DNA of 64,000 nt from the NCBI GenBank assembly GCA_963377175.1, contig CAUJNA010001247.1:339606-403605 (forward strand), written 5' to 3'. Shown piece by piece: positions 37,798-46,988 of the stretch (positions are counted from its first letter, which is position 1; each line of letters starts with the position of its first letter). Both the position numbers and the translations under genes were made by a program. The stretch comes from Effrenium voratum (taxonomy: Eukaryota; Sar; Dinophyceae; Suessiales; Symbiodiniaceae). The notes beneath the pieces were generated by a model. The model made no database searches. It saw only the letters and a list, made by a program, of their open reading frames with translations, and was not told where the DNA came from.

Positions 37798-40700
37798 CTA
37801 CGCTTTTGCAGTTTTCTCCATGCGACTGTGGACCCCGGCCACACCGGTGCTGCCAAAGCCGCCAGCCCCCCGCAAGGTCTCGTCCAGGGACCTCGCGCAG
37901 TCAAAAGCTGCGAGTGGAATCCACGGAAAACAAATAATAATAAGAATAATAATAAGAATAATAATAAGAATAATAATAACAATATGCTTTTAAAAAATGA
38001 AAACAAAAACAGCCGATGCCAAGGCGCTCCACTTCCACGCACTCGGCCGCGCAGGTCTTCCTGGGTCAAGCGCCGTGAGACATGCGCTTGAAATGCGGGA
38101 AAATGTCCGAGACATGCGAAATGCATTTCAAGTGTCAGTTGGTTTTCCCTCCCCAAACCGTGTGCATTGCGGCAGGCCGCATCCCCCCAAAAGGCTGCGG
38201 GTTCGGCGGAATTCGGCCCTTCAGCCAGGGCTCTCCAGGATCAGCTGCGCCACGCGGTCCCCCGCAGCCACCACGAAGTCCTGGCCGGACCGATTTCTGG
38301 ACTGCGCCCTGCACCATGTACCCCCTACTCCAAGTACCCATGCTTTTTTTCAGGGAATTTATGGTGTGTTGGTTTCTCAGGCTGCCCCCTACACCCAATA
38401 ATCATGTCGACCCTCCAATTACTAGCAAAGGAGGTATTTTGCCACGAAGCCAGGTTTTCTCAAAAAATACCCTGGAAAAAAGCGAGTATTTTGAGTAGGG
38501 TGTTCTTCAGTCCAACTCTTGGCTCTAGACTCGACTGAATGCAAAAAAACATGCGCCCAGAGCGACAGAATAGCATTCATTCCCTTTAAATGGATCCTCG
38601 CGGCCGTGGTTGAACACGAGAACCTCGACCTGGCAGCCAATAGGCCAAGGATCATTTGCATGAAATCCGTGGCAATTTGGACCGGCCTCCTCGCTGTTGT
38701 CCACTATCCCAGCTCCGATGTGAATCCTTCACGAAAGCAATTAGACAGGAAACTGAGCTCTTTGGACACATGGCTGTGGGTGACAAATAGGTACCCACAA
38801 TGACACCTTAGTAAATGGAAACATGGACTAAATCCTGCGGTCCCCTAATGGTTTAATTTTGACCCACACCCACATCTGGGCAACCTGCAGTCAAGCCACA
38901 TCTTCTTGGCGGCCAGCCCACTACGAGGTGCCACTCGGGCATATGTGCCCTGCAGTACGGACTCCGGACAGGCGCAAAGAAACCACCGTCATCGCTTTCT
39001 CCCTTTCTCCCTGCCTTGGGAGTGGAGATGGCAAGCCCAGTCTTGATGCTGCCCTGTCATAAACGCCCAAGCTTGAATTGTCAAGGAGAACATGCTGGTC
39101 AAAGGTGCCGCAATCTTGAACGTCTCTCATGAATACAAGTTGGCGTCACCTCGGGGGGAAAAAAAGCTTTTCTATGTAAGAATTGGTGTCGCATGCCCTC
39201 TGCATCTGTCTCGAAACACCGTCTGACAACAACGACTCTCTCGATAGTTCCCCTGGTCAGACAGCTAGACTCCAGCGTGCCTTGCTCCCGGCTGGGATCA
39301 CAGTAGCTTCTGCAGCAGCCAGGTCAAAGCCTGCCGCAGCCTGAAGGAGCCGTGGCAGAGTCCCTGTGACACTGCCTTATCTGATTAACCGAAGGGACTG
39401 AAGAAGCTTAGATGGGAACCAGTTTGTAGATCAGTGAACAACTCAGCACACCCAAATGCAGGCAAGAGACGGCAGAGCCGCGCACGGGCATCTGCGCTGC
39501 CTGGTTCAAGCGCTTCACCAGCATCGCCTGGACGCTTCGTTCAGGCGCTTGAGCCCGAAACATGTCCTCCTCTCTCTCAAAAAGAAAGAAAGATGATGGC
39601 GGCGTCCACGCTTCCCCGCTCCCCAGCTCGCTGGCTCCACTCCCCACGAATCGCCTCGGCGGCCTCCTTCTTCGCCTTCAAAGACCTCGGGGTGGAATGC
39701 ACGCGTCGAATCTGAGTAGCGGCGCATGGGAAAAACTCTGGGCGCGCGGCTGCACCTCGCTACAGCCGGCCATGGAGATCTGCCTTGCGTCAGAGAAATC
39801 GCAGCAAGCTCTTTCAGCAAGCTCGCAACTAATCGCTTAGGACGGCTTAGGACACTTTGGGACGGCTTGGGACGGCTTGGGATACCTTCCAAAAGCTCTG
39901 GGAAGCATCTGTGCTGATTGCTTGCAAAGGCTCTCCAGGATGAGCTGCGCCACCCGGTCCCCGACAGCCACTGCAAAGTCCTGCCAGCTGTTCTCAAGGG
40001 GGAAATGGGCCCAAGGCTTTTAAATCGTAATACTGCGGATGGACGACATCCAATCCGCACCACCTAAGAAACCCTGTTTTCTGATGCTTCCCCATATATA
40101 TATATACACACACCAAAATACACAATGGTTTCAACCATGGTTCCCAATGGGTGCGAAATGGATTTCGTCCATCAGTATGCAATCAACCAGCCCAGCACAT
40201 GCTGCAAGCGCCCGCACCCCCGAGAGTTTGCCATCAGTCTCGCTGGCTGCCAGTCCAAGTCTTGCTTCGTCTCAGGCAATTCAGTTAGAAATCTCCCAAC
40301 AGAAAAAGCACCGTCAACACTTCATCAGCCCATGGGCCTATGGCTGTCAAAATTTCAAAAACTGGCCAAACTTTCTAGATTGATCATTACAAATCGCGAT
40401 TCCACTCTCACATGACCATTCAGCTCTGTCCTCGGAGCCATAGTTGAACAGGACCGCACCCACCTTCGCTGCTAAAAAAAGTGCAAACCACCCATCGGAC
40501 GCATATGCCACGCGCATGCCTCCCCTCGGTAGTCGTAGTCCACCACCCCGGCTCCCGTGTGGATCCTCGGCGAGCGAAGCGTTGAGTCGAAGCCCCGAAG
40601 CCTCGCAGCCCCGACGCTGCGGGCGAGCCGCATCTTCTTGGCAGCTAGCCCGCTGCGGGGCGCCACCCGGGCGTAGGTGCCCTGCATGCCGACAGATCAA

Positions 40701-43073
40701 GGGTTCTAAAGCTGCACTCAGTGTGGCCTCAAAAACAGGGCTCCTAAATGGAACCCCTGGAAAAAAATGGAAAGGTTTTGTTCTGTAACCTGCGGTTTGC
40801 CCCAGTTCATTTTGAGCCACACCCAGCACAAGCTTTGGAAGTGTCGCATTGTTCGGCTTGGCTGGTGCCCCAGCCCAGCAAAAGGACGGTCAGTCTAAGC
40901 AAATCCCCTCTGCCTCTGGGATGGAAATGGCCAGCCCTGTCTTGACGATGCCCTGCGGTCAAGCGACATGGTGTGTATATATATATATATATGCGATCAG
41001 GTGACATGCAAAAATCACTCATGTCACCATGTGGGCCCTGCCTTGCCGCCCGCAGGAATCACAGTGGCTTCGGCGGCAGATAGGTCAAATCCAGCTGCGG
41101 CCTTGATTCGCTGACACTAGATTCATAGCAAACAGGACTTGCATTCATGTGCGAATAGACCACCATCAAATTTCAGAATTTGCATTCATTTGCATGAACT
41201 CGCGTTTCCTCGTCAAATCCGAAAGAACAAAAACAAAAAGGGAAAACAAATCCGCCCATGACCCGGGGAAAATCCGCCGAGCGTCCACAGATCCACGCAC
41301 CGGCAGCACAGCTGCCTGGCTCAGACGCTTCACGAGCATCGCCTTGGAAAAGGAGCTCCAGCTGCCTGCGAAAGACGTCCAAGCTGCTCACCGTTTTATG
41401 GCTGGCTCGTCTTTTTACCTGTTGGCTTCCCCGTTAAACCAAAAACAAGGGATACCATCCAAAACAAGACACCCCCATATTGCAACAGCATCTGCTTGCT
41501 GTCAAGCAGCATCTGACGAAGTCTCCTGTGGCAACCAAGAAAGGCAGGTGTGCCCGCGATTCATGGCATATCATACCCCGCAACAAAGCAACACATTTGC
41601 TGTCACAACGCCTCCAGCCGTGGTCGCTTGCTGTCCCTGTCGGACACAGCCTGCAGTTGCAAGCACAGATACTCAGCTACTTGGAGTGATGCCAGTGAGC
41701 CATGAATGAAGTGTGTCGCACTTATGACACTGTTCGAGGAGCAATCATGCCATCATGCAAAGCAGAGGAAAAAATGGCATGCAAGGTGCCATGTTCTTCC
41801 CTGCAAAAATATGGTCCGTCTCATCACTCGGCAGAAAGCGAGTGGATTAACACCACGCGCCTCTGAGATGCCAGTGCTCCCATAGCCGCCACTGCCCCGC
41901 GCAGTCTCATCCAAGGACCTGACACTTCGTCCCGAAAGAAGTCCCACAGGAAGCGGAAAAACTGCTGCAACCCAGCGGCTGGACTTCCTGGCAGCCCGCC
42001 ATGCTGATCTTCCTAGGCTGGCCAAGTGCAAAGCTTGTCTTGCTGGCAACCTTCAGATGGGTTGGAAACTCAGCTCAGGGGCTGCAAGATGATCTGCGCC
42101 ACAGGATCTCCGACCGAGACGATGAAGTCCTCACACAAGCTCCGGCTGCCAGGCCGGCACAAGTTGATCGCCACTCTGAGGAAGCCCTCCAAGTGCAAGT
42201 TTCCTCTGCACCGTGGTTGAAGAGGACAACTCCAACCTGCAGACTCTCTCTCTCTCTCTCGTTTGTCGGCTCTTTGGTGTCAAACCGCTTAGTCTGTTGC
42301 ACATGCAAAGCGCAACCAATCCTCCCCACGGTAGTCGTAGTCCACCACTCCTGCTCCAGGCTGAATCCTCAAGTTTGTCGCCAAGAAGGAAGTCGCGCAC
42401 TCTCCGGATAAAGAGTTGGCTGCGCTGCACTGTTCTATGCAGCAATATGCTGTATCACGAGTTCAGAGCCTGTTCGGGGATCTGTGCACAAGAGACCCAC
42501 TCCAGCTTCCACCGCAAATAGTTTGCATCCAAGGATCATGCGATCGGCTAAGCCATGAAGAGGCGCCACCCGCGCATAGGTCTCCTCTGACAGGGCCAGC
42601 AGCCGCTTGGCAACATCCATAGGTGAGTTCTGTCAACACGTGCATGCCTAAAGTCTTGTCGCCCAGGCTGTGCTCGCCACCTTGCTCTCTTCCTCTTGCC
42701 GCCTCCCCTCATAATATCTCTCGCCAATCCCGCTGTCTTGCACCAGTCCTCTGGGATTGCGATGGCCAACCCGGTCTTCACAATGCCCTGCCACTGCCAA
42801 ACCCCCCTACCCTCAAAGGAGAAATGGAAATCCGCCCACCGAGCGTGGCGAGGACTCGCCTTCTGCCGCGCCGGGATTCGTGCGGCCTGCGCGGCAAACA
42901 CGGCGAAGCCGGCCTCAGCTTCCAGCTTGCAGCCTTTGAAAGAAAAAAACATATCCCCCCCCCCAAAAAAAAAAGAAGAAGAAACAAGCGAGAAAAAACG
43001 ATGGAACACCTGGGGCGCCTGCACCGATGCGCTTCGGCAGCTCTGCTGGGGAAAGCAGCTTCACCTGCATCGC
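37798..43073 (-). CDS. Triple-unit dUTPase gene, multi-exon
   Basis: Three successive dUTPase-like units are spread over small exons (stop TAG at 37800-37798). dUTPase hydrolyses dUTP to dUMP and PPi; each active site of the normal trimer uses motifs from neighbouring chains. Unit 1: AMQVKLLSPAELPKR 43073-43014, motif I-like AEAGFAVFAAQAARIPA 42920-42862, GIVKTGLAIAIPE ~42795-42752, motif II-like ETYARVAPLHGLA ~42590, motif III GAGVVDYDYRGE 42360-42322 and VGVVLFNHG from 42236, IV SVGDPVAQIIL ~42110, V RGSGGYGSTG ~41890. Unit 2: AMLVKRLSQAA ~41340, I AAGFDLSAAEATVIPAG ~41080, II GTYARVAPRSGLA ~40660, III GAGVVDYDYRGE ~40540 and VGAVLFNYG from 40463, IV VGDRVAQLILES ~39950; no motif V found. 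Unit 3: AMLVKRLNQAA ~39530, I AAGFDLAAAEATVIPAG ~39320, II GTYARVAPRSGLA ~38930, III GAGIVDNSEE ~38710 (YRGE lost), IV AGDRVAQLILES ~38260, V RGAGGFGSTG ~37850. The true 5' start is uncertain: the first exon here follows AG as an internal exon would. Confidence 0.8.
38630..38686 (-). other. dUTPase intron, unit 3, GC-AG
   Basis: Between GAGIVDNSEE and VEVLVFNHG. The exon ends GAGGAG, the intron begins GCCGGT and ends GCCAG, and the next exon begins GTCGAG: 57 bp, phase 0. Position matches the introns of units 1 and 2. Confidence 0.55.
38771..38873. mobile_element. MITE-like element, family B, inside a dUTPase intron
   Basis: TGGCTGTGGGTGACAAATAG at the left, ACTAAATCCTGCGG inside, TTTTGACCCACACCCA at the right. 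Lies between motif II and motif III of dUTPase unit 3. Confidence 0.65.
40464..40519 (-). other. dUTPase intron, unit 2, GC-AG
   Basis: Between DYDYRGE and VGAVLFNYG. The exon ends GGGGAG, the intron begins GCATGC and ends GCGAAG, and the next exon begins GTGGGT: 56 bp, phase 0. Confidence 0.6.
40721..40826. mobile_element. MITE-like element, family B, inside a dUTPase intron
   Basis: GTGTGGCCTCAAAAACAGGG at the left, TTTTGAGCCACACCCA at the right, in the intron between the KTGLAISIPE exon and motif II of unit 2. Confidence 0.6.
42237..42321 (-). other. dUTPase intron, unit 1, GA-AG
   Basis: Between DYDYRGE and VGVVLFNHG. The exon ends GGGGAG, the intron begins GATTGG and ends CTGCAG, and the next exon begins GTTGGA: 85 bp, phase 0. 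A (CT)n tract lies near the acceptor. Confidence 0.6.
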
Positions 43074-43190
43074 CTCAGTGAAAAGGCCATCAATTGCCGG
43101 CAGGAGCTGTTCGCTCCCATTGGCGCTGGCAAATGCGGTGCCCGGGTTGGGATGGACTCCGTGTTTTTTGCTCGACCTGAAATATGAATT

Positions 43191-43403
43191 TGAAAGCTCG
43201 GCAACTTGCTGCAGAAGGCGCACTCTTTTTTTCGCATGCAGTGTGAGATAATGCCGATGTCTGCAAGCTGAAGAAGGGAGTGTCATTGGGTTAGTCAAAG
43301 CTTGCACACACACACAGAGGCCAAGAGGGCGCACAGCACAAAGTGCAGGTGAAAGCCACAGGGCGCTCTGAAGTGTGTGTGTGTGTGTAATCAAGCCACC
43401 CCA
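43191..43403 (-). repeat. Element repeat B2 (213 bp)
   Basis: Identical to 43585-43797, including T7, (CA)6 and (GT)8 runs. Forms the outer (3') end of the element on the minus strand. Confidence 0.85.
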
Positions 43404-43472
43404 CTTCAAGCTTGGCAGAAGAAATCACAGGCAGGCCAAGACTCTTGGCAATGCCAGGGCGTGGTGGGCGGG

Positions 43473-43584
43473 CAAGAAAATGTGCGCCCTGCAGCTAGCC
43501 TGACTTGAACCATCAATCAATCAATCAAGGCGCGTGCTCTCAATCCTCTTTCTGCCAAACCCATCCAGGCCAAGAAAGTTTGAA
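43473..43584 (-). repeat. Element repeat A2 (112 bp)
   Basis: Identical to 46989-47100, with the landmark ATCAATCAATCAATCAAGG. It abuts B1 with no base between. Confidence 0.85.
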
Positions 43585-43797
43585 TGAAAGCTCGGCAACT
43601 TGCTGCAGAAGGCGCACTCTTTTTTTCGCATGCAGTGTGAGATAATGCCGATGTCTGCAAGCTGAAGAAGGGAGTGTCATTGGGTTAGTCAAAGCTTGCA
43701 CACACACACAGAGGCCAAGAGGGCGCACAGCACAAAGTGCAGGTGAAAGCCACAGGGCGCTCTGAAGTGTGTGTGTGTGTGTAATCAAGCCACCCCA
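43585..43797 (-). repeat. Element repeat B1 (213 bp)
   Basis: The internal copy of the 213-bp repeat, beginning 16 bp past the RNase H frame's stop. Confidence 0.85.
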
Positions 43798-43812
43798 AAG
43801 TTCCCCCCAATG

Positions 43813-44112
43813 CTACAATGCCGTCAAAGCTGCTGCAAGCGAAGACGCTGCAATGCGAACTAAATCAGGCACAATTGCCGGCAGCAAGGACCAACCTTGG
43901 GAAAAGGTCCACGCATCATCAAGGCCATCACGGGAGAGACCATCTGCAGGGTTTGCATTCGACTCGATGTATTCGAAGTACACCCTGCAACTCAGCTTTG
44001 CGTACAGGAGATGCGCTAGTGATGCGATGAAGCACAAATCCCCTGCACTACTGGCACCCTTGGTGAGAATTTGGCAAGCTGCTTGATTGTCAATGTACCA
44101 AATGAGATTAGC
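43813..44112 (-). pseudogene. RNase H fragment of the retroelement
   Basis: Translating from 44112 gives ANLIWYIDNQAACQILTKG, the retroelement RNase H motif with the active-site Asp in YIDN. Then come a helix-like region (DLCFIASLAHLLYAKLSC) and RVYFEYIESNANPADGLSRD, the conserved C-terminal V-P-S-x-x-N-P-A-D-x-x-S-R motif. The frame stops at 43813, just before repeat B1. Upstream the frame hits a stop near 44120 and the expected reverse transcriptase is missing. Either the 5' part was deleted and replaced by the tandem repeats, or the repeats lie in an intron. Confidence 0.7.
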
Positions 44113-44179
44113 AAGTTAAAAACCAGTGCACAAAAGCTGAAAGCTTGCCACAAAAAGGGTGGAGCCAACACTACATAAA

Positions 44180-44985
44180 TTAAGGCCGAGGGCCGAAGAG
44201 CCACGCAACCACAAGGGCTGCGCGAAGCCCCTGAAGCCCTGAAACCCGACATGTCTCGCGTGACTGAGGGAATTTGAAAGTTGGCAAACACACAAATCTC
44301 CGTAAACCTTCGTCCCAGATCAGTAAAAGACTAGCCTGGCCAAGCAAAGAGTGGATGCATCCCTACGACAACAAAAACAAGCGTAGGTCAATGGCCGAAG
44401 GGCCGCGCACCGAAAAGGCTGCGCGAAGCCCTCAAAGCCCTAGAACTGGACATGTCATGGTGACTCGGGAAAAGCTGCCCGTCAAAACAAAGGGGGCGCA
44501 ACCCTGCAACAGCAGAAACCCCAGCAAAAGCCGAAAGCTTGCAAGAGAAGGGGGGCCAGCGAAACCCCAGAAGCCCTGAAACTGGACATGTCTCACGTCA
44601 CTTTGGATGAACTTGCCAATCAAATCTTTTTTTTTTTAAAAAAAAAAGGAGTTGGCACAAACCCGCATCTGCAAGAGAGGGGGGCCAACAAACAAACAAC
44701 AATTAGAGCCGAAGGGCCACGCACCCAAAAGGCTGCGCGAAGCCCCCGAAGCCCTGAAACTGGACATGCCTCACGCCACTCGGGGAAAAGCCTGCCGTGT
44801 GAAAGGAAAACAAATCAAATAAGAGTAGGCACAACCCCGCAACAAGAAGCCTTTGCCAAAGCTGAAGCTTGCAAAGAAACAGGGGGGCCAACAAGACATA
44901 AATGTAGGCCGAGGGCCGAAGGGCCACAAAACATGAGTGTAAGGCCCCCGAAGCCCTGAAACCCGCGTGTCTTGTGTTGTCAGGA
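44180..44985. repeat. Tandem repeat region inside the retroelement
   Basis: Four to five diverged units of about 200 bp share GAGGGCCGAAGGGCCACGCA, AAGGCTGCGCGAAGCCC, CCGAAGCCCTGAAAC and GACATGTCTCACG. Starts at about 44185, 44395, 44560 (partial), 44705 and 44910. A T11A10 run (44627-44647) separates two units. No gene is supported. Confidence 0.7.
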
Positions 44986-45041
44986 AATTTAGTGGCAAAC
45001 ACACTGACCTATTACGCACAGCCGCAGAATTCTTTCACTGT

Positions 45042-46985
45042 CTATTTGCAGGAGTCGATTGCTCGTTTAATGTGCGGTGGAACGCAGGCTTGGCATTTGG
45101 CACAAATCTGCAAGCCTGGCTCTATTCCGATGCCCCACTCCAAGGGAATTCCCGCAAACGGAGTGCCACGGCACCAAGGAACAGGTTGGGATTGGGAGCG
45201 CTCACGTGCGATATGAGAAACCCCACGGGCAAAACGAAACCACTCTAAGTCATGCGGCAACCCTTCGTGACTTGAGCCACCGTCGGAAGAGGACGAAGTC
45301 TCGTCACTGCTTGCTTCGCTGTCACTTCCCTGGCAATTTACTGGTTTGTCTGCTGGAGGAGTCAAAGCAGAATGTCGATTTAAAATCTGCTGCCAGCTGA
45401 GCCCTTTTGTGCGGAAAGACTGCCAATCGAGCGGCCCGGATTCTGTCTCGAGCAACTCCTGAACTGCTGCGCACAACAAAGCTTTAGTGTGCCCAGCGGA
45501 GAGCACTCTGTCATGAGCATAGTGCTGGCTCATCTGCACTGGCATTGGCTGGGCATGCTTGGTCGTAACTGACTCCGTCCAGTTTCCCAAGTGTTGGGCA
45601 ACTTCCACTGGCGTTCGCAAGACCTCTGCTACACTTGGCAAAAAACGTCGCAAAGAGTAAGTGCTGATAAGGCCTACTTCTGCATCAGGCAAACCTTCGC
45701 TACGTAACACTGAGTGCAACAGCTTCACAAAGCGCGCCATTGGCATCGGGGCTGCTCGCCAATGCGCACGCTCGTCCAGGCAACCGGAGGGCCCACAGGC
45801 AACATCTGGGATACAAAAGGACAAGTCAGGCACCTGGCTGCGCAAGTCAATGATGACCCTTGACGCTAAGCCCAAAACATGCTTCCACTTGCCAACATGC
45901 ATCGGAGCAGCCCATTCGAACGACGGCCGCGTGCCATGTTTGCGCGACTTGCCCTTCAAGCAAACCGCGCGAGCAAAGTCGCGGGACAGCGTCCAATCAG
46001 ATCGCTGCGCGTGGGCGAACCTCAGGCAAGCCACTAATGGGATAAGGGCTAAAGATGCGAACGTAGCAACGTTCGTGGAACCACCAAGGGCCAGCTTGCA
46101 GAGCGCCTGAAAAGCACGAAAGCTCAAAGGCACACGAGGCTGGATAGAGTGTCCCTCGGCCACTCGGTTCCACGTTGCAACCATGGGGTCGCCCAGCGGG
46201 AATGGTATGCCGACATGCCGACGCCACCATAACAGCTTCTGGAAAAGTCCTTGCGCTGCAGTTGGCCCTCCGTCAGACGCTTGCTTAAGGAAGGAAAAAA
46301 GCAGGGCAACCGGAGGCAACAGAACTTCTGCAGGCCCTTTGCCAAACTGCAACACATAATTGGCCCACCGCCTCAGGGCGCTGAGTTGCGCCTGCAGAGT
46401 GCGCCGCTCAAAGATCTGCAGCCGACTCGCCAGGCCTTCGCGAGCAATGGCCTGGTGCTCCTCAAGCAACGGTGACCACAACTCGCCATGCGTGCCAAGG
46501 GCGGCATAGATCTCCCAGCAAGCATGGACCATCTCAGAGTGCTGGTGAACTGGCCTCAGGGCAGTCAGAGCATTCTGCGACCACTGAAAGGCGCCCGGCG
46601 CAATGCTACCCACAAGCCTGCACCGTTTGACAGCAGGCACAGGGAGGCCTTCAACAGGGCGAGCGCACTGCGGGGCTCCACTGGCACGCCTGGCAAGGAA
46701 TGCCAAAGCGCCACGGGCAAGCTCGATGTACCATCCAGCTTCCTCATCGTCAATAAAGCCAGACATGGCTGTCACCAGCTCATCCGGTCGCAGGCCAGCA
46801 ATGTCTGCATCGCACATCAACCCAGAACGGCGCATGCGCTCGATCACTGCACAATGAACGCCAGATTGGAAGAACTGCGAAAAGTCAGGCTCTGCAGGCA
46901 CTGTCAAGGGTATTGCCTCTGCAGGCACTGTCAAGGAGGGCACAAGCGCAGGGCCATGGCCGTGTCCATGAAAATGCCGTTTCAT
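45042..46985 (-). CDS. Tyrosine recombinase of the retroelement
   Basis: The frame is open from 47036, but that codon is TTG inside repeat A1; the first ATG is at 46985 (~647 aa), just inside A1. The N-terminal ~180 residues are unassigned. A core-binding-like helical domain covers ~190-290 (QLSALRRWANYVLQFG, LFQKLLWWRRHVGIPFPLG). Catalytic features follow: box I ACLRFAHAQRSDWTL with Arg ~322, a Lys-rich strand (CLKGKSRKHG) ~345, box II STYSLRRFLPSVAEVL with Arg ~446 and Tyr in place of the usual His, LGNW with Trp ~469, and QMSQHYAHDR with the likely nucleophile Tyr ~489. A Ser/Asp-rich linker (~553-573) leads to a C-terminal CAKCQACVPPH segment that may bind zinc. Such enzymes cut and rejoin DNA through a 3'-phosphotyrosine and would integrate a circular copy of the element. 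The frame is intact, so the protein may be active. Confidence 0.75.
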   Translation of the reverse strand: MKRHFHGHGHGPALVPSLTVPAEAIPLTVPAEPDFSQFFQSGVHCAVIERMRRSGLMCDADIAGLRPDELVTAMSGFIDDEEAGWYIELARGALAFLARRASGAPQCARPVEGLPVPAVKRCRLVGSIAPGAFQWSQNALTALRPVHQHSEMVHACWEIYAALGTHGELWSPLLEEHQAIAREGLASRLQIFERRTLQAQLSALRRWANYVLQFGKGPAEVLLPPVALLFSFLKQASDGGPTAAQGLFQKLLWWRRHVGIPFPLGDPMVATWNRVAEGHSIQPRVPLSFRAFQALCKLALGGSTNVATFASLALIPLVACLRFAHAQRSDWTLSRDFARAVCLKGKSRKHGTRPSFEWAAPMHVGKWKHVLGLASRVIIDLRSQVPDLSFCIPDVACGPSGCLDERAHWRAAPMPMARFVKLLHSVLRSEGLPDAEVGLISTYSLRRFLPSVAEVLRTPVEVAQHLGNWTESVTTKHAQPMPVQMSQHYAHDRVLSAGHTKALLCAAVQELLETESGPLDWQSFRTKGLSWQQILNRHSALTPPADKPVNCQGSDSEASSDETSSSSDGGSSHEGLPHDLEWFRFARGVSHIARERSQSQPVPWCRGTPFAGIPLEWGIGIEPGLQICAKCQACVPPHIKRAIDSCK

Positions 46986-46988
46986 ACC

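Noticed and set aside
36920..38156. Poly-Thr, poly-Val and poly-Leu frames near 37 kb
   Set aside because: Translations of the TAG trinucleotide array in several frames on both strands.
37798..43073. Viral or retroviral origin of the dUTPase
   Set aside because: Three units with homologous introns point to a cellular gene; no viral neighbours are present.
43191..43797. Interpretation as a simple local tandem duplication
   Set aside because: A duplication would not also place the 112-bp block at 46989-47100, 3.4 kb away beyond the recombinase gene.
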